A stretch of DNA of 64,000 nucleotides from Mucilaginibacter sp. SG564 (GTDB taxonomy: Bacteria > Bacteroidota > Bacteroidia > Sphingobacteriales > Sphingobacteriaceae), in NCBI RefSeq assembly GCF_013149275.1, contig NZ_JABGNA010000001.1, forward strand, positions 930,001 to 994,000, in the 5' to 3' direction. Under the pieces are notes generated by a model. It saw nothing but the letters and a program-made list of their open reading frames with translations. It did not search any database and was not told the origin of the DNA. A program made the translations under genes and the position numbers. Below are positions 44,237-52,588 of this stretch, in pieces. Every line of letters starts with the position of its first letter. Positions within the stretch are counted from its first letter, which is position 1.

Positions 44237-46402
44237 ATGGAGATAGCCAAGTTTTTTAAGCTTTTACGTAAATATCGCACTACACTCATCATCGTACCGC
44301 TGGTAACGATAATCGGTTCTTTTTTTCTTGTTAAAAACCTACCCAACAGCTATATATCACATGCGCAGATTGCTACTGGTATTGTTGATGCGTCCAGACA
44401 CCTATTGGATAAGGATGATAATATAAATGCCCAAGAGCAGCAGGTTTTTCGTGAGTTTAGTAATCTTATCGCCATTATGAAGCTCAAGAAGCTGATTAAT
44501 CAGGTTTCTTATCAACTCATGATACACGACCTGAGTAATCCTGTACCGTTTCGTAAATTCAGTAAAGAACTAACTGCTTTACACCCCTATGAACGCGATA
44601 GAGCTTTAGCTTTATTTAAAAACAAATTCCAAAGAATGGAACCTTTATCGTTGTATGATAAAGAGGAAGATAAATTAAATGACATCCTCATATCCATGAA
44701 ATATGATGAGCGTTCCATAATGAAAGAGCTTGTTATAGCACGAGATGAGGACAGCGATTTCATTACGGTTACTTTTGATTCAGAAAATCCACAATTATCT
44801 GCATTTATAGTAAATACTTTGTGTAACCAATTCATCGCTTACTATACCCAAAATGTAAGGCAGAACGAAACTAATGCTGTGAATTTCTTATCGAAACTTC
44901 TTGAAGAAAAAAAGAACGCTTTAGATAAAAAAACAGAAGAACTGCAGAAATACAAGATACAAAACGGTGTATTAAGTCTTGATGAGCAATCAAAGGCTAT
45001 TTTTGGCCAGATCATGGTTTATAACGATAAAAAGTTACAGGCCGAAAAAGACATCGTTTCCTATGATGGCGCCATTAACGCGATCAACAGTAAATTTGAG
45101 CCTGGCGACAGAAAGTATGTAGAAGCTTCCGTAAGTAAGTATAATCAAGCCATCACTACAACTCAGGATCAGTTACATATCCTGGAAGACAGATATGTTC
45201 GCAGTGGATTTAATCCACGCTATAAAAACACGATAGACTCTGTCCAAAACTTGCTTACGACACAGATAAATCAGTCGTCAGATAAGTACGTTACTAATCC
45301 ATTAGTGGCCAAAGACGATCTGATCCATCAAAAACTGACGCTCGAAATTTCAAGAGACCTGGCTAAATACAGTGTAAAATCTATCGATAACGAGCTTGCC
45401 AATCTGAATGGCAAATTTTCGCGCCTGGTACCGTTTGACGCCACCGTAAAAACCTATGATTTTGACATTGATATTGCCGGTAAGGAATATCTGGATGTTT
45501 TAAACCGGTATAACGAAACCAACCTGAAATCAAACTTCTCCATCAACCTGAGGCAAGTTGAAATTGCTGCACCTGATGTAGCACAACCTTCAAAAAAACT
45601 ACTACTGATTGCTCTTAGTGTAATATTAAGCGTATTTGCCTGCCTACTTGGGTTATTTGTACTGTTTTATTTGGATAGAAGTATCCAGGACCCATCAGAC
45701 CTGGTTAACAGAACGCAATTGCCCCTGTTGGGTTATCTCCCCCCTATTAAAGGCGAAAACCTTGACTTGAAAAAGCTTTGGGATGTAGAACACCGGGATA
45801 AAATGAAGCAATTTAAAGAATTGATCAGATCTGTGCGGTTTGAGATAGACCAGGAGCTTCAGGGTGATAAAATCATTGCTATAACCAGTTTGGATGCGGC
45901 AGAAGGCAAAACATTATTAGCTATTAGTTTGGCTTATTCTTATTCCATGATCAATAAGAAGGTATTGCTAATTGATGGAAATTTTGACAACCCTACTGTT
46001 AGTAAAACAGCTATGCCTGGCGTTTACCTGGAGGATTATTTTAAAAATAACCCGCTTAATACCCAGGAAGTAAATAGCAGTACCGCAACCGTACTTGGCA
46101 ACCATGGCGGAGACGTTACCTTATTTGAAATTGGAGATGAAGCATTTTTGAAAACACGCTTTGATGATCTCAAAACAAAGTATGATATTGTTATTATCGA
46201 TACAGCACCGCTAACGTCTTTAAACAAATCAAAGGAGTGGTTATTATTTGCCAATAAGATCATTGCTGTTTTTGAATCGGGTAAAAGCATTACCAATACG
46301 CAAAAACCGAATGTGGCCTATTTGCGCAGCCTTAATACAAAATTTGCCGGCTGGATACTTAACAAAACCGATTTTAATCAGAAAAAAGATTCGGTGTCAT
46401 AA
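44237..46402 (+). CDS. Wzc-like exopolysaccharide co-polymerase with BY-kinase-type ATPase domain
   Basis: A 721-residue inner-membrane protein. A Wzz domain with a first membrane segment (TTLIIVPLVTIIGSFFLV, about residues 15-32), a long coiled-coil periplasmic region (about 200-440) and a second membrane segment (about 455-480) lead to a cytoplasmic P-loop domain. Walker A is AAEGKT with Lys558, Walker A-prime is VLLIDGNFDNP and Walker B is DIVIIDTAP. Wzc proteins set chain length and couple to export. The tail ends in NKTDFNQKKDSVS with no tyrosine cluster, so classical autophosphorylation on a Tyr tail is unlikely. It follows the TolC-like gene by 2 bases. Confidence 0.88.
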   Translation: MEIAKFFKLLRKYRTTLIIVPLVTIIGSFFLVKNLPNSYISHAQIATGIVDASRHLLDKDDNINAQEQQVFREFSNLIAIMKLKKLINQVSYQLMIHDLSNPVPFRKFSKELTALHPYERDRALALFKNKFQRMEPLSLYDKEEDKLNDILISMKYDERSIMKELVIARDEDSDFITVTFDSENPQLSAFIVNTLCNQFIAYYTQNVRQNETNAVNFLSKLLEEKKNALDKKTEELQKYKIQNGVLSLDEQSKAIFGQIMVYNDKKLQAEKDIVSYDGAINAINSKFEPGDRKYVEASVSKYNQAITTTQDQLHILEDRYVRSGFNPRYKNTIDSVQNLLTTQINQSSDKYVTNPLVAKDDLIHQKLTLEISRDLAKYSVKSIDNELANLNGKFSRLVPFDATVKTYDFDIDIAGKEYLDVLNRYNETNLKSNFSINLRQVEIAAPDVAQPSKKLLLIALSVILSVFACLLGLFVLFYLDRSIQDPSDLVNRTQLPLLGYLPPIKGENLDLKKLWDVEHRDKMKQFKELIRSVRFEIDQELQGDKIIAITSLDAAEGKTLLAISLAYSYSMINKKVLLIDGNFDNPTVSKTAMPGVYLEDYFKNNPLNTQEVNSSTATVLGNHGGDVTLFEIGDEAFLKTRFDDLKTKYDIVIIDTAPLTSLNKSKEWLLFANKIIAVFESGKSITNTQKPNVAYLRSLNTKFAGWILNKTDFNQKKDSVS

Positions 46403-46456
46403 GCCGCATCTCCTTATCGCTATAAAGGTCTATAATTAATTAAAATCATATTAATT

Positions 46457-46594
46457 ATGAGGTTAGAACCAGAGAAAAAGAAACTCGACCCGTTTGAAAG
46501 CTTAAGTCCTGTTCAAAAAAAATCTCGTAAGGCTGCTGTTATCGTAGCGTTTATTGGTTCATTTGCCTGGGTTGTTAAAATTTTATTTTTTTAA
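46457..46594 (+). CDS. 45-residue membrane peptide in the exopolysaccharide operon
   Basis: A short frame from the ATG at 46457 gives 45 residues: a charged N-terminal half (MRLEPEKKKLDPFESLSPVQ, then KKSRK) followed by one membrane segment (AAVIVAFIGSFAWVVKILFF). The basic residues before the segment predict the N-terminus stays in the cytoplasm. It fills the gap between Wzc and Wzy on the same strand, 54 and 15 bases from its neighbours. The amphipathic design looks like a real small membrane protein, perhaps a Wzc or Wzy partner; I do not recognise a family. Confidence 0.6.
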   Translation: MRLEPEKKKLDPFESLSPVQKKSRKAAVIVAFIGSFAWVVKILFF

Positions 46595-46609
46595 TCAGAT
46601 AAACAGCAA

Positions 46610-48127
46610 ATGCTGAATAACATGAATCATAATGAAACAAAGTTATCACTTTGGAAAAGCGTGCTCGCACAAAAGCTATCCAATAAGGTGGTAATATTAT
46701 TTTTGTTATTGATTTCGTTATTCTTCAGCTATATAGTTTATAAATTCGGGATCATTGGAGGCAGCATTGTTTTAACCTTGCTTGTAGGTATTCCCATCTT
46801 ATATGGCATTGTAGCCTATCCTAAATTCGGCATCACTATACTAATATTTGCTTCCTTTTTTGTGAATTATGTATCAGAGATAGTTCCGGAAATTGCCCCT
46901 ATCGGAACTCTGCTTGACGCCATAACATATTTGCTGATCCTGGGATTTTTCATCAAGCAGAGAAAAGAACATGATTGGTCGCGTTTTAAAAACCCCATCA
47001 GTTATATTATCTTAATCTGGCTGGCCTATAACCTGTTAGAGGTTGCCAATCCCTGGGCAACATCAAGGCTTGCCTGGGTTTACACGGTACGTACCGTTGG
47101 TTTTATTATGCTGATGTACTTTGTATTTGTATATCACATCAGATCTGTTGATTTCATCAAGTTTTTGCTGAAGCTATGGCTGGCTTTTTCATGTATTGCC
47201 GCAATATCTGCATTTCAGCAGGAAAACATTGGTTTCTTTTGGTTCGAAAAAGACTACCTATATGCCGATCCCTTAAGGGTTAGCCTGCTTTTTATAAACG
47301 GGCATATGCGCAAATTCGGCATTTTTCCTGATCCGGTTACTTTTTCATACAACATGGTTGTTGCTGCTTTACTGTGCATCGCTTTAATTATGGGTAACCA
47401 TAGCTTGCGTAAAAAAATAGCCTTGGGCTTTATGGCAGCATTTTTTCTTTTTGTGATGCTTTATTCAGGCACAAGAGCAGCATACGTCCTCGTCCCTGCA
47501 TCATTACTCATGCTTGCCGTATTGAATTTCAATAAAAAGGTAATGATCTTCGCTGTTACAGCAGGTTTAATGCTCGGCTTTCTGATTGTAATGCCTACCT
47601 CCAACCCATTGATCAAACGGTTCCAAACAGCATTTAACCCCTCGAGCGACCCATCATACAATGTACGGGCAGAGAATCAAAAACGTATAAAACCATATAT
47701 TTTATCGCACCCAATAGGCGGTGGTCTCGGCTCGGTTGGTGTTTGGGGGCGCCGGTTTTCGCCAAATTCCGAGTTATCAAAGTTCCCTCCCGATAGCGGT
47801 TACGTACGTGTTGCTGTAGAAATGGGCTGGATTGGACTAATCCTTTTTTGTACACTCATGTACATTGCTCTTTATAACGGCATTAACTATTACTACAGGA
47901 TCAAAAACCCCGAACTTAAGAACTATTGCATGGGTATGATACTCGTCATATTTGCTTTCAATGTAGGTAATTTCCCCCAGCAGGCCTTGGTACAATACCC
48001 CAGCAATATCATGTTTTATTTAGCCATTGCTATAATCGTGGCCTGCATGCGCCTGGATAATGACGAACAGGAAAAGGCCCTGGCAAAACCGTTGGTAAAC
48101 GAGCAGAAACTACAAAAATGGAGTTAA
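46610..48127 (+). CDS. O-antigen ligase/polymerase family membrane protein (Wzy-like)
   Basis: A 505-residue protein with about ten to twelve membrane segments and a large periplasmic loop before the last few. The loop has the Wzy_C/WaaL-type features: an Arg-rich stretch (YSGTRAAYVLVP) and HPIGGGLGSVGVWGRRFSPN followed by PDSGYVRVAVEMGWIG. In a Wzx/Wzy system this enzyme joins flipped repeat units on the periplasmic face. The operon position after Wzc supports polymerase over lipid-A ligase, but the fold does not separate the two. The ATG at 46610 is used; a second Met 12 bases later is also possible. Confidence 0.85.
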   Translation: MLNNMNHNETKLSLWKSVLAQKLSNKVVILFLLLISLFFSYIVYKFGIIGGSIVLTLLVGIPILYGIVAYPKFGITILIFASFFVNYVSEIVPEIAPIGTLLDAITYLLILGFFIKQRKEHDWSRFKNPISYIILIWLAYNLLEVANPWATSRLAWVYTVRTVGFIMLMYFVFVYHIRSVDFIKFLLKLWLAFSCIAAISAFQQENIGFFWFEKDYLYADPLRVSLLFINGHMRKFGIFPDPVTFSYNMVVAALLCIALIMGNHSLRKKIALGFMAAFFLFVMLYSGTRAAYVLVPASLLMLAVLNFNKKVMIFAVTAGLMLGFLIVMPTSNPLIKRFQTAFNPSSDPSYNVRAENQKRIKPYILSHPIGGGLGSVGVWGRRFSPNSELSKFPPDSGYVRVAVEMGWIGLILFCTLMYIALYNGINYYYRIKNPELKNYCMGMILVIFAFNVGNFPQQALVQYPSNIMFYLAIAIIVACMRLDNDEQEKALAKPLVNEQKLQKWS

Positions 48128-48131
48128 CTAA

Positions 48132-48746
48132 ATGGCACTAATATTAACCATAAAATCAAACCCTGGATTAAAGCGCTTTGTACACTGGCTTATTGTTCGC
48201 AGCGGTGAGGCTAAACCCAGGTTGTGGGTACGCTGGTTTGTCAATCCATTTTTTCACAAACGAGGCAAGCGGTCTGTTGTCAGGTTCAAGGCACGAATGG
48301 ACATATTCCCCTTCAATAATTTCTCTTTGGGCAGCAATAGTATTATAGAAGATCTGGCAACCATTAATAACGGAGTTGGCGATGTTATTATCGGAAATAA
48401 TTGTGGCATCGGGATCGGTAATGTATTGATAGGCCCCGTGACTCTGGGTAATTACGTTATGCTGGCCCAAAACATTGTACTTTCGGGGCTTAACCACGGC
48501 TACGAGGATGTCACTACTCCCCCCCGTTTACAAAAAGTAACCACCAAACAAATCATCATTGCCGATAACGTTTGGATAGGCGCCAACAGCGTGGTTACAG
48601 CTGGCGTTACCATTGGCAAACATGCTATTATTGGCGCCGGCAGTGTGGTTACCAAAGATATACCTGAATATAGCGTAGCAGTTGGCAACCCCGCAAAGGT
48701 GATCAAGAAATATAATTTCACAACTAAGAGCTGGGAAAAGGCATAA
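48132..48746 (+). CDS. Hexapeptide-repeat acyltransferase
   Basis: A 204-residue left-handed beta-helix protein. Coils such as NNFSLGSNSIIEDLATINN and VIIGNNCGIGIGNVLIGPVTLG are followed by the catalytic His in SGLNHGYEDV and the C-terminal coil VTKDIPEYSVAVGNPAKVI. This is the WcaF/colanic-acid acetyltransferase type that acetylates sugar hydroxyls from acetyl-CoA. It lies 4 bases after the Wzy gene and 3 bases before the flippase gene, so it acts on the repeat unit being made here. The position acetylated is unknown. Confidence 0.85.
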   Translation: MALILTIKSNPGLKRFVHWLIVRSGEAKPRLWVRWFVNPFFHKRGKRSVVRFKARMDIFPFNNFSLGSNSIIEDLATINNGVGDVIIGNNCGIGIGNVLIGPVTLGNYVMLAQNIVLSGLNHGYEDVTTPPRLQKVTTKQIIIADNVWIGANSVVTAGVTIGKHAIIGAGSVVTKDIPEYSVAVGNPAKVIKKYNFTTKSWEKA

Positions 48747-48749
48747 TAC

Positions 48750-50096
48750 ATGGGTTTGCTTAAAAAAGTTATCAATAAACACACGCTTTCTTTAGCCAGT
48801 AATGCCATTATGCCGGTGTTGGGCATGGCTATACTATCGCTGATGGCCCGCTATCTTTCCAAAGCTGACTTCGGTGATTATATATTTTTCCTGATCGTAT
48901 TTACCCTGGCCGATACCTTTCGTACTGGCTTTATGCAAACCTCACTTATTAAGTTTTACGCAGGTACCGATAAAACACGCGCGGCTAATATAGCAGGCTC
49001 AGCCTGGTATCTGGGTTTTATGATAGTACTGGCATTTGGGGTAGGTAATTTGCTGATGTATTTTTTCTACTTCGGCAATAACTTTAATATGGCGATGATC
49101 ATCAAATGGTTCAGCTTGATATTTCTTTGTACACTCCCATCTGCCATAGCCATGTGGATACTGCAGGCCGAGGAACGCTTTGACAAATTGTTCTTACTAC
49201 AGCTCATCAATCAGGGTGGATTTTTTATATGTATACTGCTATTGATCATTTTTCAGAAAGCCAGCTTTCAGAACGCGTTATATAGTTATCTAATTAATAA
49301 TATATTAAGCAGTTTAATTACAGTTATTATTGGCTGGTCAAAAGTAAAAACTATCGGCAGTAAAAGCTGGGCATCCATCAAAGAACTGGCTCATTTTGGC
49401 AAGTTTAGTGTAGGTACCTCCATCAGCTCGTACTTGCTGCGCAGTTCTGATACTTTTATTATTAAAATGATGTTTCCATCTGAACTACTGGCAGTTTATT
49501 ACATCCCGCAGCGCCTTATGGAAATATTTGAGATACCGCTGCGGGCTTTTATAGCTACAGCGCTTCCGGTAATGTCAGGTGCAGTTCATCGTGAGGATAA
49601 GAGGTATGTTTCCTATATCATGAAAAAGTATGCCGGCATGCTCACCATAGCGTTGATACCTATTGCTATAGTTTCATTTATAGCTGCCGATCTGGTCATA
49701 GGTTTACTTTTTGGCGGCAAATATCAGCACTCAGATGCAGGCAATATCTTCCGTATATTCATGTGTTTTGTGATGTTGTTGCCTATCGATAGGTTTTTTG
49801 GTATTACGCTCGATATCATAGGCAAACCACAGCTTAACATGATTAAGGTGTTTATTATGCTTGCCGTAAATGTAGCCGGCGATTTTGCGGGCATATTTAT
49901 TTTCCATAATCTTTATGGCGTAGCAATTGCATCCATTTTCACATTCTTTTCCGGGGCTATATTTGGTTACTGGGCCCTAAAGAAACACCTGGAATTTAAG
50001 CTTGGTGATATATTTAAACTAGGCTATATTGAATTAGTGGAATTATTAGGCATTGTATATCAAAAAGTGCTTAAAAAAGAGCCTGAACAAAATTGA
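48750..50096 (+). CDS. Polysaccharide flippase (Wzx/MOP superfamily)
   Basis: A 448-residue membrane protein with about twelve to fourteen segments and the MOP-type beginning NAIMPVLGMAILSLMARYLSKADFGDYIF. It should move undecaprenyl-linked repeat units across the inner membrane for the Wzy polymerase encoded two genes upstream. Length and topology are those of complete Wzx proteins. It starts 3 bases after the acyltransferase stop, and its own stop overlaps by 1 base-scale spacing with the next start (ATG at 50098), so the genes are tightly coupled. Confidence 0.87.
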   Translation: MGLLKKVINKHTLSLASNAIMPVLGMAILSLMARYLSKADFGDYIFFLIVFTLADTFRTGFMQTSLIKFYAGTDKTRAANIAGSAWYLGFMIVLAFGVGNLLMYFFYFGNNFNMAMIIKWFSLIFLCTLPSAIAMWILQAEERFDKLFLLQLINQGGFFICILLLIIFQKASFQNALYSYLINNILSSLITVIIGWSKVKTIGSKSWASIKELAHFGKFSVGTSISSYLLRSSDTFIIKMMFPSELLAVYYIPQRLMEIFEIPLRAFIATALPVMSGAVHREDKRYVSYIMKKYAGMLTIALIPIAIVSFIAADLVIGLLFGGKYQHSDAGNIFRIFMCFVMLLPIDRFFGITLDIIGKPQLNMIKVFIMLAVNVAGDFAGIFIFHNLYGVAIASIFTFFSGAIFGYWALKKHLEFKLGDIFKLGYIELVELLGIVYQKVLKKEPEQN

Positions 50097-50097
50097 T

Positions 50098-51309
50098 ATG
50101 GAGCTCAAAAACAGGCATATCATTATTTTTTCACAGATGCAGTTTGACGGCCGCCTGGAGTCGACCAACTATACCATGGCCAAGCATTTGGCCAAAGACA
50201 ATTTTGTGTATTATGTCGATCGTCCTTTTACCTGGAAGGATTATATTAAGTTTAAAGATACCAAAGAATATCGTGTTCGTAAACCACACTTTTTTTCGGC
50301 ATCCAACAGTTACATTCAAACAGATATTCCCAATCTCAAGATCATTATTTCGCCTCCGGTACCATCAATCAATATGCTTCCCGAGGGTCGTTTGTACCGC
50401 GCAGCTGTTAAATTCAATGAAGGAATTGTTGCCAGACGACTAAAAAAGGTAATTAAAAACCTGAATATCAAGGATTACATCTACATCAATTCCTACAACT
50501 ATACCTATCCCACTTTTCATCAACTCATAAAACCATTATTAACCGTTTATCATTGTGTTGATCCCTTGGTTGAAGAATATCAAATAAGGCATGGGCTTAT
50601 ATCTGAAGATATTGTAGTAAAAAGTGTAGATATGGTGATCTGTACCAGTAAACAGCTACGGGATAGCAAAAAAAAGATAAACAGTAACTCATTTTTTATT
50701 CCTAATGCAGCAAATATAGCCCATAGTCAAAAGGCACTTGATCCTCAATTACCGGTGGCCAATATTTTATCAGACATCAAGAAACCGGTGATCGGGTACT
50801 TTGGAAACATAGAACGCCGTATTGATTATGACCTGCTTGCCGAAGTATTACAGCAAAACCCTGATAAAAACTTTGTTTTTGTAGGTCCTATTGATGAGGA
50901 TTACTTAGAGCATCCGGTATTTAAGGCATCTAATCTACTGTTAAAAGGTGCTGTACCTTATGAGCAGATGCCCGCTGTTCTAAAAGGCTTTGATGTGGCT
51001 ATTATTCCTTTTAAAAAAGACGAAGTAAGTAATTCCATATTTCCTTTAAAATTATTTGAATACCTGGGTTCGGGGCGACCTGTAGTATCAACGGATTTTA
51101 ATACCGATCTGCATGAATTTACCGGCAATACCGTAAGCTATTGCAGCAATGCCACCGAGTTCTCCAATGCCTTAAACACAGCGTTAAATGACCGCCCCAA
51201 TCTTCAGCAAAAACGACTTGAAGTGGCGGCCGGAAACACTTGGGAGCATCGGATCCTGGAGATCAAAAACTTATTGGCATTAAATTTAGACAGAAAGCTT
51301 AATAGCTAA
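50098..51309 (+). CDS. Glycosyltransferase, GT-B fold (GT1/GT4-like)
   Basis: I use the ATG at 50098 (MELKNRHIIIFSQ), which directly follows the flippase stop; a start at 50053 would overlap that gene by 44 bases. The 403-residue cytoplasmic protein has a GT-B fold, with the C-terminal half carrying IGYFGNIERRIDYDLL, FVGPIDED, and the donor-site region FKKDEVSNSIFPLKLFEYLGSGRPVVST. The EYLGSGRPVV segment with the Glu-rich turn is typical of the family. It probably adds one sugar to the repeat unit. Donor and linkage are unknown. Confidence 0.85.
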   Translation: MELKNRHIIIFSQMQFDGRLESTNYTMAKHLAKDNFVYYVDRPFTWKDYIKFKDTKEYRVRKPHFFSASNSYIQTDIPNLKIIISPPVPSINMLPEGRLYRAAVKFNEGIVARRLKKVIKNLNIKDYIYINSYNYTYPTFHQLIKPLLTVYHCVDPLVEEYQIRHGLISEDIVVKSVDMVICTSKQLRDSKKKINSNSFFIPNAANIAHSQKALDPQLPVANILSDIKKPVIGYFGNIERRIDYDLLAEVLQQNPDKNFVFVGPIDEDYLEHPVFKASNLLLKGAVPYEQMPAVLKGFDVAIIPFKKDEVSNSIFPLKLFEYLGSGRPVVSTDFNTDLHEFTGNTVSYCSNATEFSNALNTALNDRPNLQQKRLEVAAGNTWEHRILEIKNLLALNLDRKLNS

Positions 51310-51339
51310 CTTATATAAAACGCCTTTCAGATAACAAAC

Positions 51340-52527
51340 ATGGATATTATAAAACTAATAGCAACAATAATTATGGATGTGCTTTTTATATACCTGGGTG
51401 TATACAGCATTTATCTATTTATTTTCTCAGTTGCGGGGAAATTAATACCCATTAAACAACCTCCGGTTGCTTCTACGTTAAGTCGGTTTGTAATTTATAT
51501 CTGTGCTTATAAAGAAGATGAGATTTTATTAAACTCTGCCGCAAGTGCCTTAACTATTGATTATCCTAAAGATCTGTTTCATGTTTGCATTATTGCGGAT
51601 TCCCTTAAACCCGAAACTATTGAAAAATTAAAACAGATGCCCTTGCAGGTATTGGAGGTTTTTTTTGAGAACAGCACCAAATCAAAAGCCTTAAATAAAG
51701 CCATTGAAAATACAGCTGATGGCTTCGACGCGGCCATCGTTTTTGATATTGATAATGTAGCAGCCTCCGACTATCTGCACCAGATCAACAACTGGCTACA
51801 AATGGGCGAACGGGTGATACAGGGACACCGGGTAGCCAAAAATACCAATACCCAGGTAGCGGTGCTTGATGCCATAAGCGAAGAAGTTAACAATCACATT
51901 TTCAGACACTCGCAATGGTTATTTAAACTATCTGCAGCTATAATTGGTTCTGGAATGGCTTTGGAATACAAACTCTTTAAGGAAACCATGGGTAAAATAG
52001 ACGCCGTAGGTGGTTTTGATAAAGAGATGGGATTGATACTTACCCGCCAAAAAATAAGAGTAGCCTACGCCGAAAAAGCTTTGGTTTATGATGAAAAAGT
52101 AAGCAACCCAGAAGTATTTAAAAAACAACGTAAAAGGTGGCTGTCGGCCCAATTTAATCTGTTGCGAAAGTATGGCAGCAGCGGCTTGGGGCAACTATTT
52201 TTACATGGAAACTTTGACTATTTTAACGAAATATATCAAATGTCAATATTACCGCGGGTACTGATGTTGGGATTGATGCCTTTTATGTTGCTGATGTCCT
52301 TCCTACTTCCAGGCATAGGCCCTCACTGGCAACTATGGCTCGCAGCCACGCTTTGTTGTTACATTGGTATTGTTGTTGCTATACCCAGACAGTTCTTTAA
52401 CAGGAATCTGTTCAACGCGGCACTAAAACTGCCACTGATATTTTTCACCATGTTATTGTTGCTATTTAAATTAAAAGGTGCCAATAAAAAATTTATTCAC
52501 ACCCCTCACGATCACACTGCCGCGTAA
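51340..52527 (+). CDS. Membrane glycosyltransferase family 2
   Basis: A 395-residue GT2 enzyme with an N-terminal membrane segment (residues 5-30), a GT-A catalytic domain and about three C-terminal membrane segments (from residue 305). Catalytic landmarks are AYKEDEILLNSA, the DxD-like FDIDNVAAS, and KKQRKRWLSAQF, the Q/RxxRW block of processive-type GT2 enzymes. It resembles the cellulose/hyaluronan synthase-like group, but whether it is processive is not known. It follows the GT-B gene by 30 bases in the same operon. Confidence 0.85.
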   Translation: MDIIKLIATIIMDVLFIYLGVYSIYLFIFSVAGKLIPIKQPPVASTLSRFVIYICAYKEDEILLNSAASALTIDYPKDLFHVCIIADSLKPETIEKLKQMPLQVLEVFFENSTKSKALNKAIENTADGFDAAIVFDIDNVAASDYLHQINNWLQMGERVIQGHRVAKNTNTQVAVLDAISEEVNNHIFRHSQWLFKLSAAIIGSGMALEYKLFKETMGKIDAVGGFDKEMGLILTRQKIRVAYAEKALVYDEKVSNPEVFKKQRKRWLSAQFNLLRKYGSSGLGQLFLHGNFDYFNEIYQMSILPRVLMLGLMPFMLLMSFLLPGIGPHWQLWLAATLCCYIGIVVAIPRQFFNRNLFNAALKLPLIFFTMLLLLFKLKGANKKFIHTPHDHTAA

Positions 52528-52588
52528 TTACGCACAGAAGAATTGACGAGGGCATAAAGATGTTAACCGGATAAATAATTGTCTCACA

